This document shows, piece after piece, positions 20,096-26,846 of a stretch of DNA of 64,000 nucleotides (position 1 is its first letter; every line of letters starts with the position of its first letter). The position numbers were made by a program, and so were the translations under genes. Location: positions 62,001-126,000 of the forward strand of contig NZ_VEDO01000001.1 of the NCBI RefSeq assembly GCF_007677875.1, in the 5' to 3' direction. The DNA comes from Variovorax boronicumulans (GTDB lineage: Bacteria; Pseudomonadota; Gammaproteobacteria; Burkholderiales; Burkholderiaceae_C). Under the pieces are notes generated by a model that saw nothing but the letters and a program-made list of their open reading frames with translations, was not told the DNA's origin and ran no database searches.

Positions 20096-20539
20096 TCAGA
20101 TCAGCGACTTGGCGTTGTCGAGCACGTAGTCGCAGGCCTTGTCCTTGAGCTGGTCCTGCAATTTGCCCATGTCGAAGGACTTGCCGTCGCTGCCGCTCAG
20201 AATGCCGGACAGGCCGCTTTGGTAGCCCTTGTCCTGCGTCTCCTTGCCGCCGCCCAGGCCGATTTTGCCAAGCAGCTTGTCCTTGATGCCGGCCGCGCCG
20301 CCGGCCAGATACTTGCGCTCGATGCAGTACTGCAGCACGCCGGCCGCGTTGCTGGCCGTGCCGCTGCCGATGCTGGGCAGGCCGCCGAGGCCGCCCAGCA
20401 TGCCGGCCGCGCCGCCGCTGCTGCCGGCGCCCAGCTGTTCGCCAGCAGCGCTCCTGAGCTTGTCGAGCGGGCTGGCCGCATGCGCCGACAACGTCGTCAG
20501 TACGGCAAGGGCAATGGCGCAGGCGCGGGATGGGGGCAT
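20096..20539 (-). CDS. DUF2501 (YjjA-like) exported protein
   Basis: A 147-residue protein with a signal peptide (about 1-21, ending AHAASP). A glycine-rich segment (AAGMLGGLGGLPSIGSG) is followed by NAAGVLQYCIERKYL, the family's conserved block. The start at 20539 is preceded by AGGAAG at a good distance. Two cysteines (in QYCIERKY and KACDYVLD) could form a disulfide in the periplasm. Function is unknown. Confidence 0.75.
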   Translation of the reverse strand: MPPSRACAIALAVLTTLSAHAASPLDKLRSAAGEQLGAGSSGGAAGMLGGLGGLPSIGSGTASNAAGVLQYCIERKYLAGGAAGIKDKLLGKIGLGGGKETQDKGYQSGLSGILSGSDGKSFDMGKLQDQLKDKACDYVLDNAKSLI

Positions 20540-20649
20540 GGTGGCTTCCTGAGGCAGGGGTGGATCAGCGCCAAATTCTAGGCTGTGCAGTTCCTTCGTC
20601 TGCGCACTGAGGCGGCGCCCGCCTGGCGGATGTGCCAGCCGCACAGACG

Positions 20650-20675
20650 CAAAAAACCCCGCCGGAGCGGGGTTG
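20650..20675 (-). terminator. Intrinsic terminator of the PEP-CTERM gene
   Basis: An 8-bp stem AACCCCGC/GCGGGGTT (20655-20662 and 20667-20674) with a CGGA loop. On the minus strand it is followed by a run of T (the A-run at 20651-20656). It lies 20 bases past the PEP-CTERM stop. Confidence 0.8.
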
Positions 20676-20693
20676 GCTCAGAACGCCGGGCGC

Positions 20694-21509
20694 TCAGCGC
20701 TTGTTCTGCTGGCGACGACGCAGACCGGCCATGCCCAGCAGGCCGGCACCGATCAGGGCGAGCGTTGCAGGCTCGGGAACTTCTGTCGCGACCACGCGGA
20801 ACGCGAAGTCCACGGTGTAGTCCTGGCCTTCGGGCGTGGCAAAGCCGAAGCAGCCGGCCTGGTACCCGGCGGCGACGCACTGCGCTTCGCTCAGCTGGGT
20901 GAATGCCGGGTCGGAGATGAACTCGAAGCTGTACTCGTAGCCGTCGTAGGTGAACGACTCGCCGAAGCCGCCCACCAGCACGAAGATATCGCTGCAGGGG
21001 TTGGCTTCGGGCGCAGACGGGCAGCCGGCATTGCGGTTCGGCGTTTCCGTGAAGTACACGCTGTACGAGGTTTCGAACAATTTGTCCACGCCGGATGCGG
21101 ACAGGCTCAGCGTCGAGTCGATCTTGGTGGTGCTCAGCGTCCAGCTGTTGGCGCCCAATGCAGCATTGTTGTAGTGGGTATAGCTGTTGGCCGCAACGAA
21201 GGCGCCATTGGTGGAGACCGCCCCAGCGGAAGGCGAATTGGTGATCTCAAGGCCGCTGCGGGTACCGGCCTCGATACTGCCGTCGTTCTGGCCCCATTGC
21301 AGCAAATTCGCGCTGGTCCAGTAGCCGGTGGTCGGATTGACGGGCCCGGGATTCGTCCCCGAATTGACGAAGGTGGTGGCACTGGCGCTCGTATCGAACG
21401 CACTCGTCACCTCGTAGGACCAGCTTGCGACAGGCGCGGCACTCGCGGCCGATGCTGCCAAGGCGATAGCAGCAGCCAGGGCAAGGCGGCTCGGTTTCAA
21501 AGAACGCAT
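20694..21509 (-). CDS. PEP-CTERM sorting-domain exported protein
   Basis: A 271-residue secreted protein. The signal peptide (MRSLKPSRLALAAAIALAAS, cleaved near AAP) is at the N-terminus. The C-terminus has the full tripartite exosortase signal: VPEP, then a hydrophobic helix (ATLALIGAGLLGMAGL), then RRRQQNKR. Exosortase (EpsH/XrtA type) should recognise this tail; none is encoded in the window. The central part is Ser/Thr/Asn-rich and not assignable to a domain. An AAGGAAA ribosome binding site supports ATG 21509. A sigma-54-like promoter lies 60 bases upstream. Confidence 0.85.
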   Translation of the reverse strand: MRSLKPSRLALAAAIALAASAASAAPVASWSYEVTSAFDTSASATTFVNSGTNPGPVNPTTGYWTSANLLQWGQNDGSIEAGTRSGLEITNSPSAGAVSTNGAFVAANSYTHYNNAALGANSWTLSTTKIDSTLSLSASGVDKLFETSYSVYFTETPNRNAGCPSAPEANPCSDIFVLVGGFGESFTYDGYEYSFEFISDPAFTQLSEAQCVAAGYQAGCFGFATPEGQDYTVDFAFRVVATEVPEPATLALIGAGLLGMAGLRRRQQNKR

Positions 21510-22016
21510 TCCATTTCCTTTGCGTTGGGAGAAGAACAGGTCGACGACCCGGCGAGTTCGCAACTGCGCAAGTGCTGTGCCTGTTCGGTTTTTATGGCTA
21601 GTTCTGCGCACTTGGCGTCTGGAAAAGGAACGAATGTCTCCTCAATGTCAAAAAAATCGACGGTTTTGAACGTAAATCCTCTTGCGGAGTACTGCTGGTA
21701 GATGTAAGAAAAGTCCGACGCGCTCGAACGGCGGCCGAATGGCGCTCGGCGGTCGAGGTCTTTTGAGGCCCGCGTGCGCCGAGCGTGCGAGACGCCATTC
21801 CACGAACTTGTTGATGTCGGCGCTTGCCTCCGCGGCGTCCAGCGTGACGCCGGGAGGTGTCAGGTGTGTCGTCATCGGAAATGTCCTACCGCGCGGCACG
21901 GCGCCGGTTTCGTCCGACCATTGCGCGCCGGTATGCCATGCGCCGGGGCCTGCGTCCGTGGCGTATGGCCTTTCACGCCCATTGCCGGGGCGCGCTGCGC
22001 CCCGGTCGCATCAACG
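21510..22016. other. Intergenic region between the PEP-CTERM gene and a lipoprotein gene
   Basis: 507 bases with the sigma-54-like promoter at 21568-21581. It also has one weak minus-strand open frame (ATG 21875 to stop 21648, 75 residues, starting MTTHLTPPGVTLDAAEASAD) with a poorly spaced AGGA. The frame's N-terminal 35 residues look protein-like, but I recognise no family. It could be a small gene or a remnant. Confidence 0.4.
21568..21581 (-). promoter_or_regulatory. Sigma-54 (RpoN)-type promoter for the PEP-CTERM gene
   Basis: On the minus strand the sequence is GGCACAGCACTTGC, with the obligatory GG and GC separated by 10 bases (-24/-12 geometry). It matches the GGCAC-N5-TTGC consensus and predicts a transcript start near 21556, about 47 bases upstream of the ATG. 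Known context: PEP-CTERM genes in several betaproteobacteria are activated by the PrsK/PrsR system with RpoN. Confidence 0.6.
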
Positions 22017-22265
22017 TCACGGTGTGGGATCGGCTGGCGGCTGGTACCCGGAATCGGCGTCCGTCTGTGGACCCCTCAACGCAAGCGGCGGCGAACCGAA
22101 GACATCGTCCACGCCGGGCGCCGCAGAAGGCTCGACGGCGCTGCCGGACGCGAGCCGGCCGTTGGTGCCGAGGTCTTCGCTGCCGTCTCCACAGCCGCTC
22201 AGGACCATGAGGGACAGCGTCGATGCGATCAGCAGCGCGCTGGGAAAAAAGCGATGGTGGCGCAT
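22017..22265 (-). CDS. Small lipoprotein, unknown function
   Basis: An 82-residue protein with a lipoprotein signal: basic start (MRHHRFF), hydrophobic core and lipobox LSGC with the acylated cysteine at 25. The mature part is short, acidic and proline-rich. It starts 7 bases after the GH26-like gene's stop, so the two are probably one transcript. I do not recognise a domain. Confidence 0.55.
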   Translation of the reverse strand: MRHHRFFPSALLIASTLSLMVLSGCGDGSEDLGTNGRLASGSAVEPSAAPGVDDVFGSPPLALRGPQTDADSGYQPPADPTP

Positions 22266-22272
22266 GACGAAC

Positions 22273-23205
22273 TCAGAAGTTTTGTTTGAAGACGGTGGCC
22301 GATTGAGGGAACTGTCCTGCCGACAACTTGGCGTTGAAGTCGGGCGCGACGTAGTCCCAGTAGTTGTGCCAGGCGACGTTGTTCGACCTGATCCAATCCG
22401 CCATCAACTGCACGAACTCGGGGTCGTCGCCGAGTCCATGGCCATCCGGGCGTGTCCCGGTTCCCCACTCTGGGTACGTCATCTTCTTGCCGTGCAGCGC
22501 TGCGAAATCTCTGTGCCACAGCAGCCCCACCGACTTCCTGAGCCTGTAGTTCCAGCGTTGCGTGGTCGTTTCAGGCACGGTGGCCCAAGTGGTGTTGTAT
22601 TCGTCCATGCCGATCGTGTCGACGTAGCTGTCGCCCGGGTAGACCGTGGCCGGATCGATCTGCCCGGGGCCGGCGCCAACACACCAGTCGAACGTGAAGT
22701 TACTGCCCGGCACCGCACGCATGGCGGTCACGATGCGGCGCCAGTAGCCCACCCAGGCCGTCGGGTTGCTCTTCGCTGCCCAGGGGAACCAACCATGGTT
22801 GAACTCCCAGCCGATGCGGATGGCAGCGTTTGCATGGCCGTTCTGTACAAGGGTGGCTGCGATGTTGCGGAAGCGTTGGTCGTAAGCGCCCTGCGCACCC
22901 GCCTCCAGCGAAGTCGTCTTGTCGGACGTCAGCATCGGAATGGAGAACGTCATCTGGAGCCCGGTCGGCTTCCAGCATTTCGCGCTCCAGGTGGCAGCCG
23001 CCTCCATGGCATCCCAGGAGCGGTTATCCAAAAAGTCCAGGCCCCGCTGGGGCTTGTGTCCGAGCCATGTCGTGAATGCTCCCAGGCGGTTGACGCCGGT
23101 GCATCCTCCTCCCAAATACGCTCCCAACTCGGCGGCATTCGCAGCTGCGCCAACACCCACGCTCGCAGCGAGCAACGCTGTAGCAAGCCATTTCCCAACC
23201 TTCAT
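22273..23205 (-). CDS. Secreted glycoside hydrolase, GH26-like
   Basis: A 310-residue exported protein with a signal peptide (MKVGKWLATALLAASVGVGA, cleaved near ANAAE). It has two glutamates in TIM-barrel glycosidase contexts: E134 in RIGWEFNHGWFPW (proposed acid/base) and E246 in MTYPEWGTG (proposed nucleophile). The layout resembles GH26 mannanases and their exopolysaccharide-associated relatives. Whether it cuts a plant polysaccharide or a self-made exopolysaccharide cannot be told. Its nearness to an exosortase substrate and a lipoprotein fits an extracellular-matrix role, which is inference. Confidence 0.65.
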   Translation of the reverse strand: MKVGKWLATALLAASVGVGAAANAAELGAYLGGGCTGVNRLGAFTTWLGHKPQRGLDFLDNRSWDAMEAAATWSAKCWKPTGLQMTFSIPMLTSDKTTSLEAGAQGAYDQRFRNIAATLVQNGHANAAIRIGWEFNHGWFPWAAKSNPTAWVGYWRRIVTAMRAVPGSNFTFDWCVGAGPGQIDPATVYPGDSYVDTIGMDEYNTTWATVPETTTQRWNYRLRKSVGLLWHRDFAALHGKKMTYPEWGTGTRPDGHGLGDDPEFVQLMADWIRSNNVAWHNYWDYVAPDFNAKLSAGQFPQSATVFKQNF

Positions 23206-23405
23206 TGCGCACCTCAGTAACCGCGGACAGCCAAACCTTGCTGTCCGTCGAAGCGCTATTGGAATTCGGAGAGATGCGGGAGTTGTGTCGGGACTGTGTG
23301 CTTCAACTTGTTGCGGCCGTGCACTATTTCACGGCGGCCCGGCGCCTCGGCCGGCGCCGCGCACTGGCGCGGCGTGTTTGTGAGACAGCCAATCCAACAG
23401 GCTGA

Positions 23406-23480
23406 TGGTCCCCTCGACAGGAATCGAACCTGTATCTAGCGCTTAGGAGGCACTCGTTCTATCCATTGAACTACGAGGAG
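23406..23480 (-). tRNA. tRNA-Arg (anticodon CCT)
   Basis: A 75-base cloverleaf on the minus strand. The acceptor stem CTCCTCG pairs with the matching 3' strand (one G-T pair), the CCA is encoded, and the anticodon loop CTCCTAA reads CCT. The TTCGATTC T-loop is normal. It decodes AGG, a rare codon in GC-rich genomes. The integrase gene starts about 110 bases from the tRNA's 5' end. Confidence 0.95.
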
Positions 23481-23491
23481 CGGGGTCCGCG

Positions 23492-23497
23492 AGTATA
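23492..23497 (-). promoter_or_regulatory. Probable -10 element of the tRNA-Arg promoter
   Basis: TATACT on the minus strand, 11 bases before the tRNA 5' end. No good -35 is visible 16-18 bases further upstream, where the sequence may already be phage-derived. Confidence 0.4.
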
Positions 23498-23593
23498 GCG
23501 GCGCCACTCTGAGCGATCCCCCGACAGCCCCCGCTATATCATCCCAACCACCGCCGCAGTGAGTCGGTGAGTGATATGGGAGTGAGTCACGGC

Positions 23594-24610
23594 ATGGCGA
23601 GCGTCTGCAAGATCGACGGCAAGTGGCGTGCGCTGATACGCCGCAAGGGGCATAAGCCTATCAGCAAGTGGTTCGACACCAAGGCGAAGGCGAACGAATG
23701 GGCGCGCGGCATCGAGGCGCAGATCGACGCCGGGACGGTGCCGAAGCTGGCCAGCCGCGAGACGGTGGCGGACCTCATTACCGAGTACAGGCGCCTGCGC
23801 TCGCTGCAGCGCCCGATCCTCGACACGTCGAACGAGCACTACGTGCTTAAGCAGCTGGCCAGCAACCTTGGCGAACTTGCGGCCGCGGCACTGACTGTTG
23901 ACGACCTGGTGGGTTGGGCGCAGCGCCGGCGGGACGAAGGTGCCGGGCCCTATACCGTCAATTGCGATTTGTCCAAACTGGGCACAGTGTTCCGCTACGC
24001 CGGCAACGGCCTGGCCGACGTGATCGGTGAGGCCAGGCCGAAGCTGTCCTATCTGGGCCTCATCGGTGGCGGCGGCATGCGTGAGCGGCGGCCGACCCTG
24101 GACGAGCTTCAGCGCATCACGGCCTGGCTGGCTGCCGAGCGTGGCCAGCTGTTCGCCGACGTCGTGGAGTTCGCGGTGCACACCGCCATGCGGCGGGGCG
24201 AGATTGCCCGCATCGTGTGGAACGACGTCGACGCCGAGAAGCGGATGGTGTTGGTGCGGGACCGCAAAGACCCTAGAAAGAAATCCGGCAACGACCAGTG
24301 GGTGCCGCTGCTGCCTGACGCGTGGGCGCTAATGCAGCGCCAGCCGCGCGTCGACGGGGAGGCCCGCATCTTTCCGCGTGATGCGCAGACCATGAGCAAG
24401 TACTTTCGTGAGGCTTGCGTTGCGCAAGGCATCCCGGATCTGCACATCCACGATCTGCGGCACGAGGGCACGAGCCGGCTATTCGAAGCCGGCTTCCCGA
24501 TCCAGGAGGTCGCGCTGGTGACGGGGCACAAGGACTGGCGCCACCTGCGCCGCTACACGAACCTCAAGCCAGAGAGCGTTCACGCGCGTGGCGCGCGGCC
24601 TGAGTCCTAG
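23594..24610 (+). CDS. int: Tyrosine-family site-specific integrase
   Basis: A phage integrase of 338 residues that should recombine attP with attB at the tRNA-Arg locus. Catalytic residues counted from ATG 23594 are R200 (TAMRRGEIAR), H286 and R289 (HDLRH), H312 (TGHKDW) and the nucleophile Y321 (RRYTNLKP). The N-terminus (MASVCKIDGKWRALIRRKGHK) is the usual arm-binding domain start. I chose 23594 because GGGAGTGAG precedes it by 7 bases; GTG 23567 and ATG 23576 are in-frame alternatives. Short GTGAGT repeats at 23560-23588 may be arm-type binding sites. Confidence 0.92.
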   Translation: MASVCKIDGKWRALIRRKGHKPISKWFDTKAKANEWARGIEAQIDAGTVPKLASRETVADLITEYRRLRSLQRPILDTSNEHYVLKQLASNLGELAAAALTVDDLVGWAQRRRDEGAGPYTVNCDLSKLGTVFRYAGNGLADVIGEARPKLSYLGLIGGGGMRERRPTLDELQRITAWLAAERGQLFADVVEFAVHTAMRRGEIARIVWNDVDAEKRMVLVRDRKDPRKKSGNDQWVPLLPDAWALMQRQPRVDGEARIFPRDAQTMSKYFREACVAQGIPDLHIHDLRHEGTSRLFEAGFPIQEVALVTGHKDWRHLRRYTNLKPESVHARGARPES

Positions 24611-24631
24611 CACCGTCGGCAGAGGGTGGTA

Positions 24632-24841
24632 TTACTTGGCTTGCTTGGCCTGCTTGTGCACATAGGCGTGAGCATCCCGGCTGTCCAGGCGGCCTTCGTG
24701 GTCAGCCGTGCCGACATGCCCATACAGCGCGTTGCAATACTGACAGGTGCACAGCAGTGGGTGGGCGTCGATGCTGCGCAAACCGCCGGGCTTGCTTGCG
24801 AGGCGGTCCAGCACCTTCAGTTGTTGTGCAGGCGTCTGCAT
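24632..24841 (-). CDS. Small phage protein with a CxCxxC cluster
   Basis: A 69-residue protein with LLCTCQYC near the middle and several His residues, suggesting a small metal-binding domain. ATG 24841 is preceded by AAGGA at a good distance. It is the last gene of the leftward early operon, ending 22 bases from the convergent integrase. Function is unknown. Confidence 0.55.
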   Translation of the reverse strand: MQTPAQQLKVLDRLASKPGGLRSIDAHPLLCTCQYCNALYGHVGTADHEGRLDSRDAHAYVHKQAKQAK

Positions 24842-24850
24842 TTCAATCCT

Positions 24851-25660
24851 TCAGCGGGGAGGGTGGGCCGGCCGGCAGTCGCAAAATTGGCGGCTATATT
24901 TCGCGCGATGGAGAGGGAGGTGGCACATGTCCATCGAGCTGCTGCGTTCGCTGTCACAGCGCACACTTCCGGCTACGCTGACCAAGCCGGACGAGATAGA
25001 ACAAGCGCGGTCATTGACCTCATCGGGTTGCATCGCGGCAGTGTTCTCGGCACCAGATAACGCCGATCCATTTGCGCGAGTGCTCGCCATAACGCTGGAC
25101 GGGCGAACAGTACTTGCGATAGTGGCCGCGAGAGGCCGTAGGTCGAAGTGATTTCTGATCGAAATGATGGCGCTGCGACCAGCCCTGGTTGGCCTGTCTC
25201 TGGCGTCGTGTGGCGAAGAAGTCGCGCAGTTCGCCGACACGGCTGCGCACTTTTTGCGTGGAAAAACAACCACATGGCCACACCCCCTTCGAAGCACAGT
25301 AGCTCCAAACGTTGGACTCGGTGGCTGATGATGTTTTGGACTACCGCGCGAGTAGTCACGAATTGCACCTTCTATGCTTTGATGGCAGTGGCGTTTGGGC
25401 TGCTTGTCTGGCGCATGTGCACGCCTCACACCACCGCGTCGGAGGATCTTCTTGACTGCGTCATCGACTGCCTCCAGATAGCGGCTGTCTGCGTAGCGAT
25501 CCTTTGCATTCTTGGAATCCTTCGTCCATCCGAGCAGGACTCTGAGAGATAGCTCAGCGATGATTTCGCTGTAGTACGGGGTTGCCGGTGGCCGCGCTGC
25601 AAGCCGCGCGGCAACAGCGTTCACCAGGTGGGTTGCCGTGGACTTTCGGTGATCAGCCAT
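24851..25660 (-). CDS. Hypothetical early phage protein (N-terminal third more convincing than the rest)
   Basis: From ATG 25660 the first 78 or so residues (MADHRKSTATHLVNAVAARL, then SEIIAELSLRVLLGW and YLEAVDDAVKKILRRGG) look like a genuine helical protein. The start has a strong GGAGG-type site and overlaps the previous gene by 8 bases. The frame stays open to 24851, 9 bases before the next gene, giving 269 residues. The C-terminal two thirds is Ser/Arg/His-rich and overlaps two plausible plus-strand frames, so the true gene may be shorter or frame-shifted. No family is recognised. Confidence 0.4.
   Translation of the reverse strand: MADHRKSTATHLVNAVAARLAARPPATPYYSEIIAELSLRVLLGWTKDSKNAKDRYADSRYLEAVDDAVKKILRRGGVRRAHAPDKQPKRHCHQSIEGAIRDYSRGSPKHHQPPSPTFGATVLRRGCGHVVVFPRKKCAAVSANCATSSPHDARDRPTRAGRSAIISIRNHFDLRPLAATIASTVRPSSVMASTRANGSALSGAENTAAMQPDEVNDRACSISSGLVSVAGSVRCDSERSSSMDMCHLPLHRAKYSRQFCDCRPAHPPR
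24927..25151 (+). CDS. Small plus-strand protein, unknown function
   Basis: A 74-residue protein (MSIELLRSLSQRTLPATLTK, then AVFSAPDNADPFARVLAITL) with a good GGGAGG ribosome binding site. Its composition is far more protein-like than the opposing minus-strand frame. It lies antisense to the leftward early operon, which suggests a gene with its own promoter expressed in the lysogen. I recognise no domain. Confidence 0.5.
   Translation: MSIELLRSLSQRTLPATLTKPDEIEQARSLTSSGCIAAVFSAPDNADPFARVLAITLDGRTVLAIVAARGRRSK
25274..25552 (+). CDS. Possible small two-helix membrane protein
   Basis: A 92-residue frame (MATPPSKHSSSKRW) with two hydrophobic segments, about 28-49 (TNCTFYALMAVAFGLLVW) and 62-83 (VIDCLQIAAVCVAILCILGI). 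The positive N-terminus suggests N-in topology. Its codon use is less GC3-biased than late genes. It overlaps the minus-strand hypothetical gene, and only one of them may be real. Small membrane proteins at this position in prophages can act in superinfection exclusion, but nothing in the sequence proves that. Confidence 0.35.
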   Translation: MATPPSKHSSSKRWTRWLMMFWTTARVVTNCTFYALMAVAFGLLVWRMCTPHTTASEDLLDCVIDCLQIAAVCVAILCILGILRPSEQDSER

Positions 25661-26012
25661 TTCCACCTGCCTCCGCTGGGGGTGTGCCGGCCTGGGCCGG
25701 AAGCAGGTGAAAGGCGATGCGCTGCATGTCCTTGAGGTGGCGCTCGGTGGCGGCCAGGCTTCCGGCTGACCCCGTGCCCTCTGTCGGGCGCAGGCCTGCG
25801 CGCCAGAGCTCGTCCATGAGCTGCTGCGCATCCTCGGTAGCCATGTCGATGGTGGGCTCGCCGAAAACCTGACCGGGCTCGATCACGTCGAAGGTGAGCG
25901 GCCGCGCAAGCGCGCGGCCCTTGTGCTGGGGCTGGCTGAGCACCAGGTAGACGGCGATGCGATCTCGGAAGATCTGCCGCTCGACGCGGCTTTCGATTCG
26001 GGTATCAGCCAT
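25653..26012 (-). CDS. Hypothetical early phage protein
   Basis: A 119-residue protein from ATG 26012, preceded by AAGG; a GTG at 26018 is a less likely start. It begins MADTRIESRVERQIFRDRIAV, with the middle segment LTFDVIEPGQVFGEPTIDM. No domain is recognised. It lies between the excisionase-like gene (11-base gap) and the MADHRK gene (8-base overlap) in the early operon. Confidence 0.65.
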   Translation of the reverse strand: MADTRIESRVERQIFRDRIAVYLVLSQPQHKGRALARPLTFDVIEPGQVFGEPTIDMATEDAQQLMDELWRAGLRPTEGTGSAGSLAATERHLKDMQRIAFHLLPAQAGTPPAEAGGNG

Positions 26013-26023
26013 GTGCACCTTGC

Positions 26024-26287
26024 TTAAGCATGACCGCGCGCGCGGCCTCGGCAGTCATCCAGATACGTGGCCACGTCCCTGTAATCCGCGAACCGCTTGT
26101 TCCCGTCGACGTAGGTGGACACTGCAAAGGTGCCGGACGCCACCTGGTTGTAGACGGTATTCCGGGCCATGTGCAGCACGCTGGCCAGCTGCTCGACGGT
26201 GAGACGCGGGCCGTAGTTCTCCAGCAGGTATGCCTGTGTGAGCAGGCTGGGGGGGCGGACCGCTTCTGCGGTTGCTTGGTCAGCCAT
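26024..26287 (-). CDS. Helix-turn-helix protein, excisionase/AlpA-like
   Basis: An 87-residue protein whose centre is a MerR/AlpA-type helix-turn-helix: RLTVEQLASVLHMARNTVYN, followed by the strand-turn segment RFADYRDVATYLDD. Proteins like this serve as excisionases or small activators. It is a candidate directionality factor for the integrase. ATG 26287 has a GGAG site and overlaps the DUF4406 gene by 8 bases. Confidence 0.65.
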   Translation of the reverse strand: MADQATAEAVRPPSLLTQAYLLENYGPRLTVEQLASVLHMARNTVYNQVASGTFAVSTYVDGNKRFADYRDVATYLDDCRGRARGHA

Positions 26288-26846
26288 CGAGATCTCCAGG
26301 GGTATGCGCCGGCAAGCCGGCAGAGGGATCGGCAGCGCCGGCGGTCGGCCGCTCGGCGCCTTCCAGGTACGTGACCGACATGCCCAGCGCCAGGGCGTTG
26401 TGCACCTCGAGTGCGGCGCCGCGCGATGCGCTCCAACCTGGCAGCAGCGCAATGGACTCGCACACCGCCAGCTGCGCGATGTCGGCGCGCACGTAGTCGG
26501 CCCAGGTGGCCCCGTCGACGAGCCCATGCTCGGCCGGGTTGACCACCACCGTGCCACGTGCGCGCAGCGCGGCCGCGGCTGCGTTGAAAGCGGGAAAGTT
26601 GAACTCGGGGTGCCCTGTCATCGGGCCAGACAGGTACACGCGTCCGGACCTGGCGGCCGGTAGCAGCACTTGGCCGCATCCGGCCTCGAGGCGCTGCATG
26701 GCCAACGCGCGCAGGGTCGTTGCAGCCTGGTCGGACCATTCGGCCAGGTCATGCCCTGGGACTCCGTCTTCCCAGCGACGTACGAGGCTGCTCGCGGTCT
26801 GCGCCAGCTGCCGGGCTTCGTCGGCAGTCCATGGTCGTCCGCTCAT
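26280..26846 (-). CDS. DUF4406 (nucleoside deoxyribosyltransferase-like) protein
   Basis: A 188-residue protein. The N-terminal third is helical. From about 80 it has RVYLSGPMTGHPEFNFPAFN, the DUF4406 signature, followed by NPAEHG and a C-terminal block with LLPGWSASRGAALE. The fold is that of nucleoside 2-deoxyribosyltransferases, so a role in nucleotide handling is plausible but unproven. ATG 26846 overlaps the ParB-like gene stop (ATGA). Confidence 0.75.
   Translation of the reverse strand: MSGRPWTADEARQLAQTASSLVRRWEDGVPGHDLAEWSDQAATTLRALAMQRLEAGCGQVLLPAARSGRVYLSGPMTGHPEFNFPAFNAAAAALRARGTVVVNPAEHGLVDGATWADYVRADIAQLAVCESIALLPGWSASRGAALEVHNALALGMSVTYLEGAERPTAGAADPSAGLPAHTPGDLDG

Noticed and set aside
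23494-23538. Inverted repeat TATAGCGG/CCGCTATA as an intrinsic terminator
   Set aside because: The 29-base spacer and the lack of a T-run do not fit. One arm overlaps the tRNA -10 element. I keep it only as a possible recombination feature.
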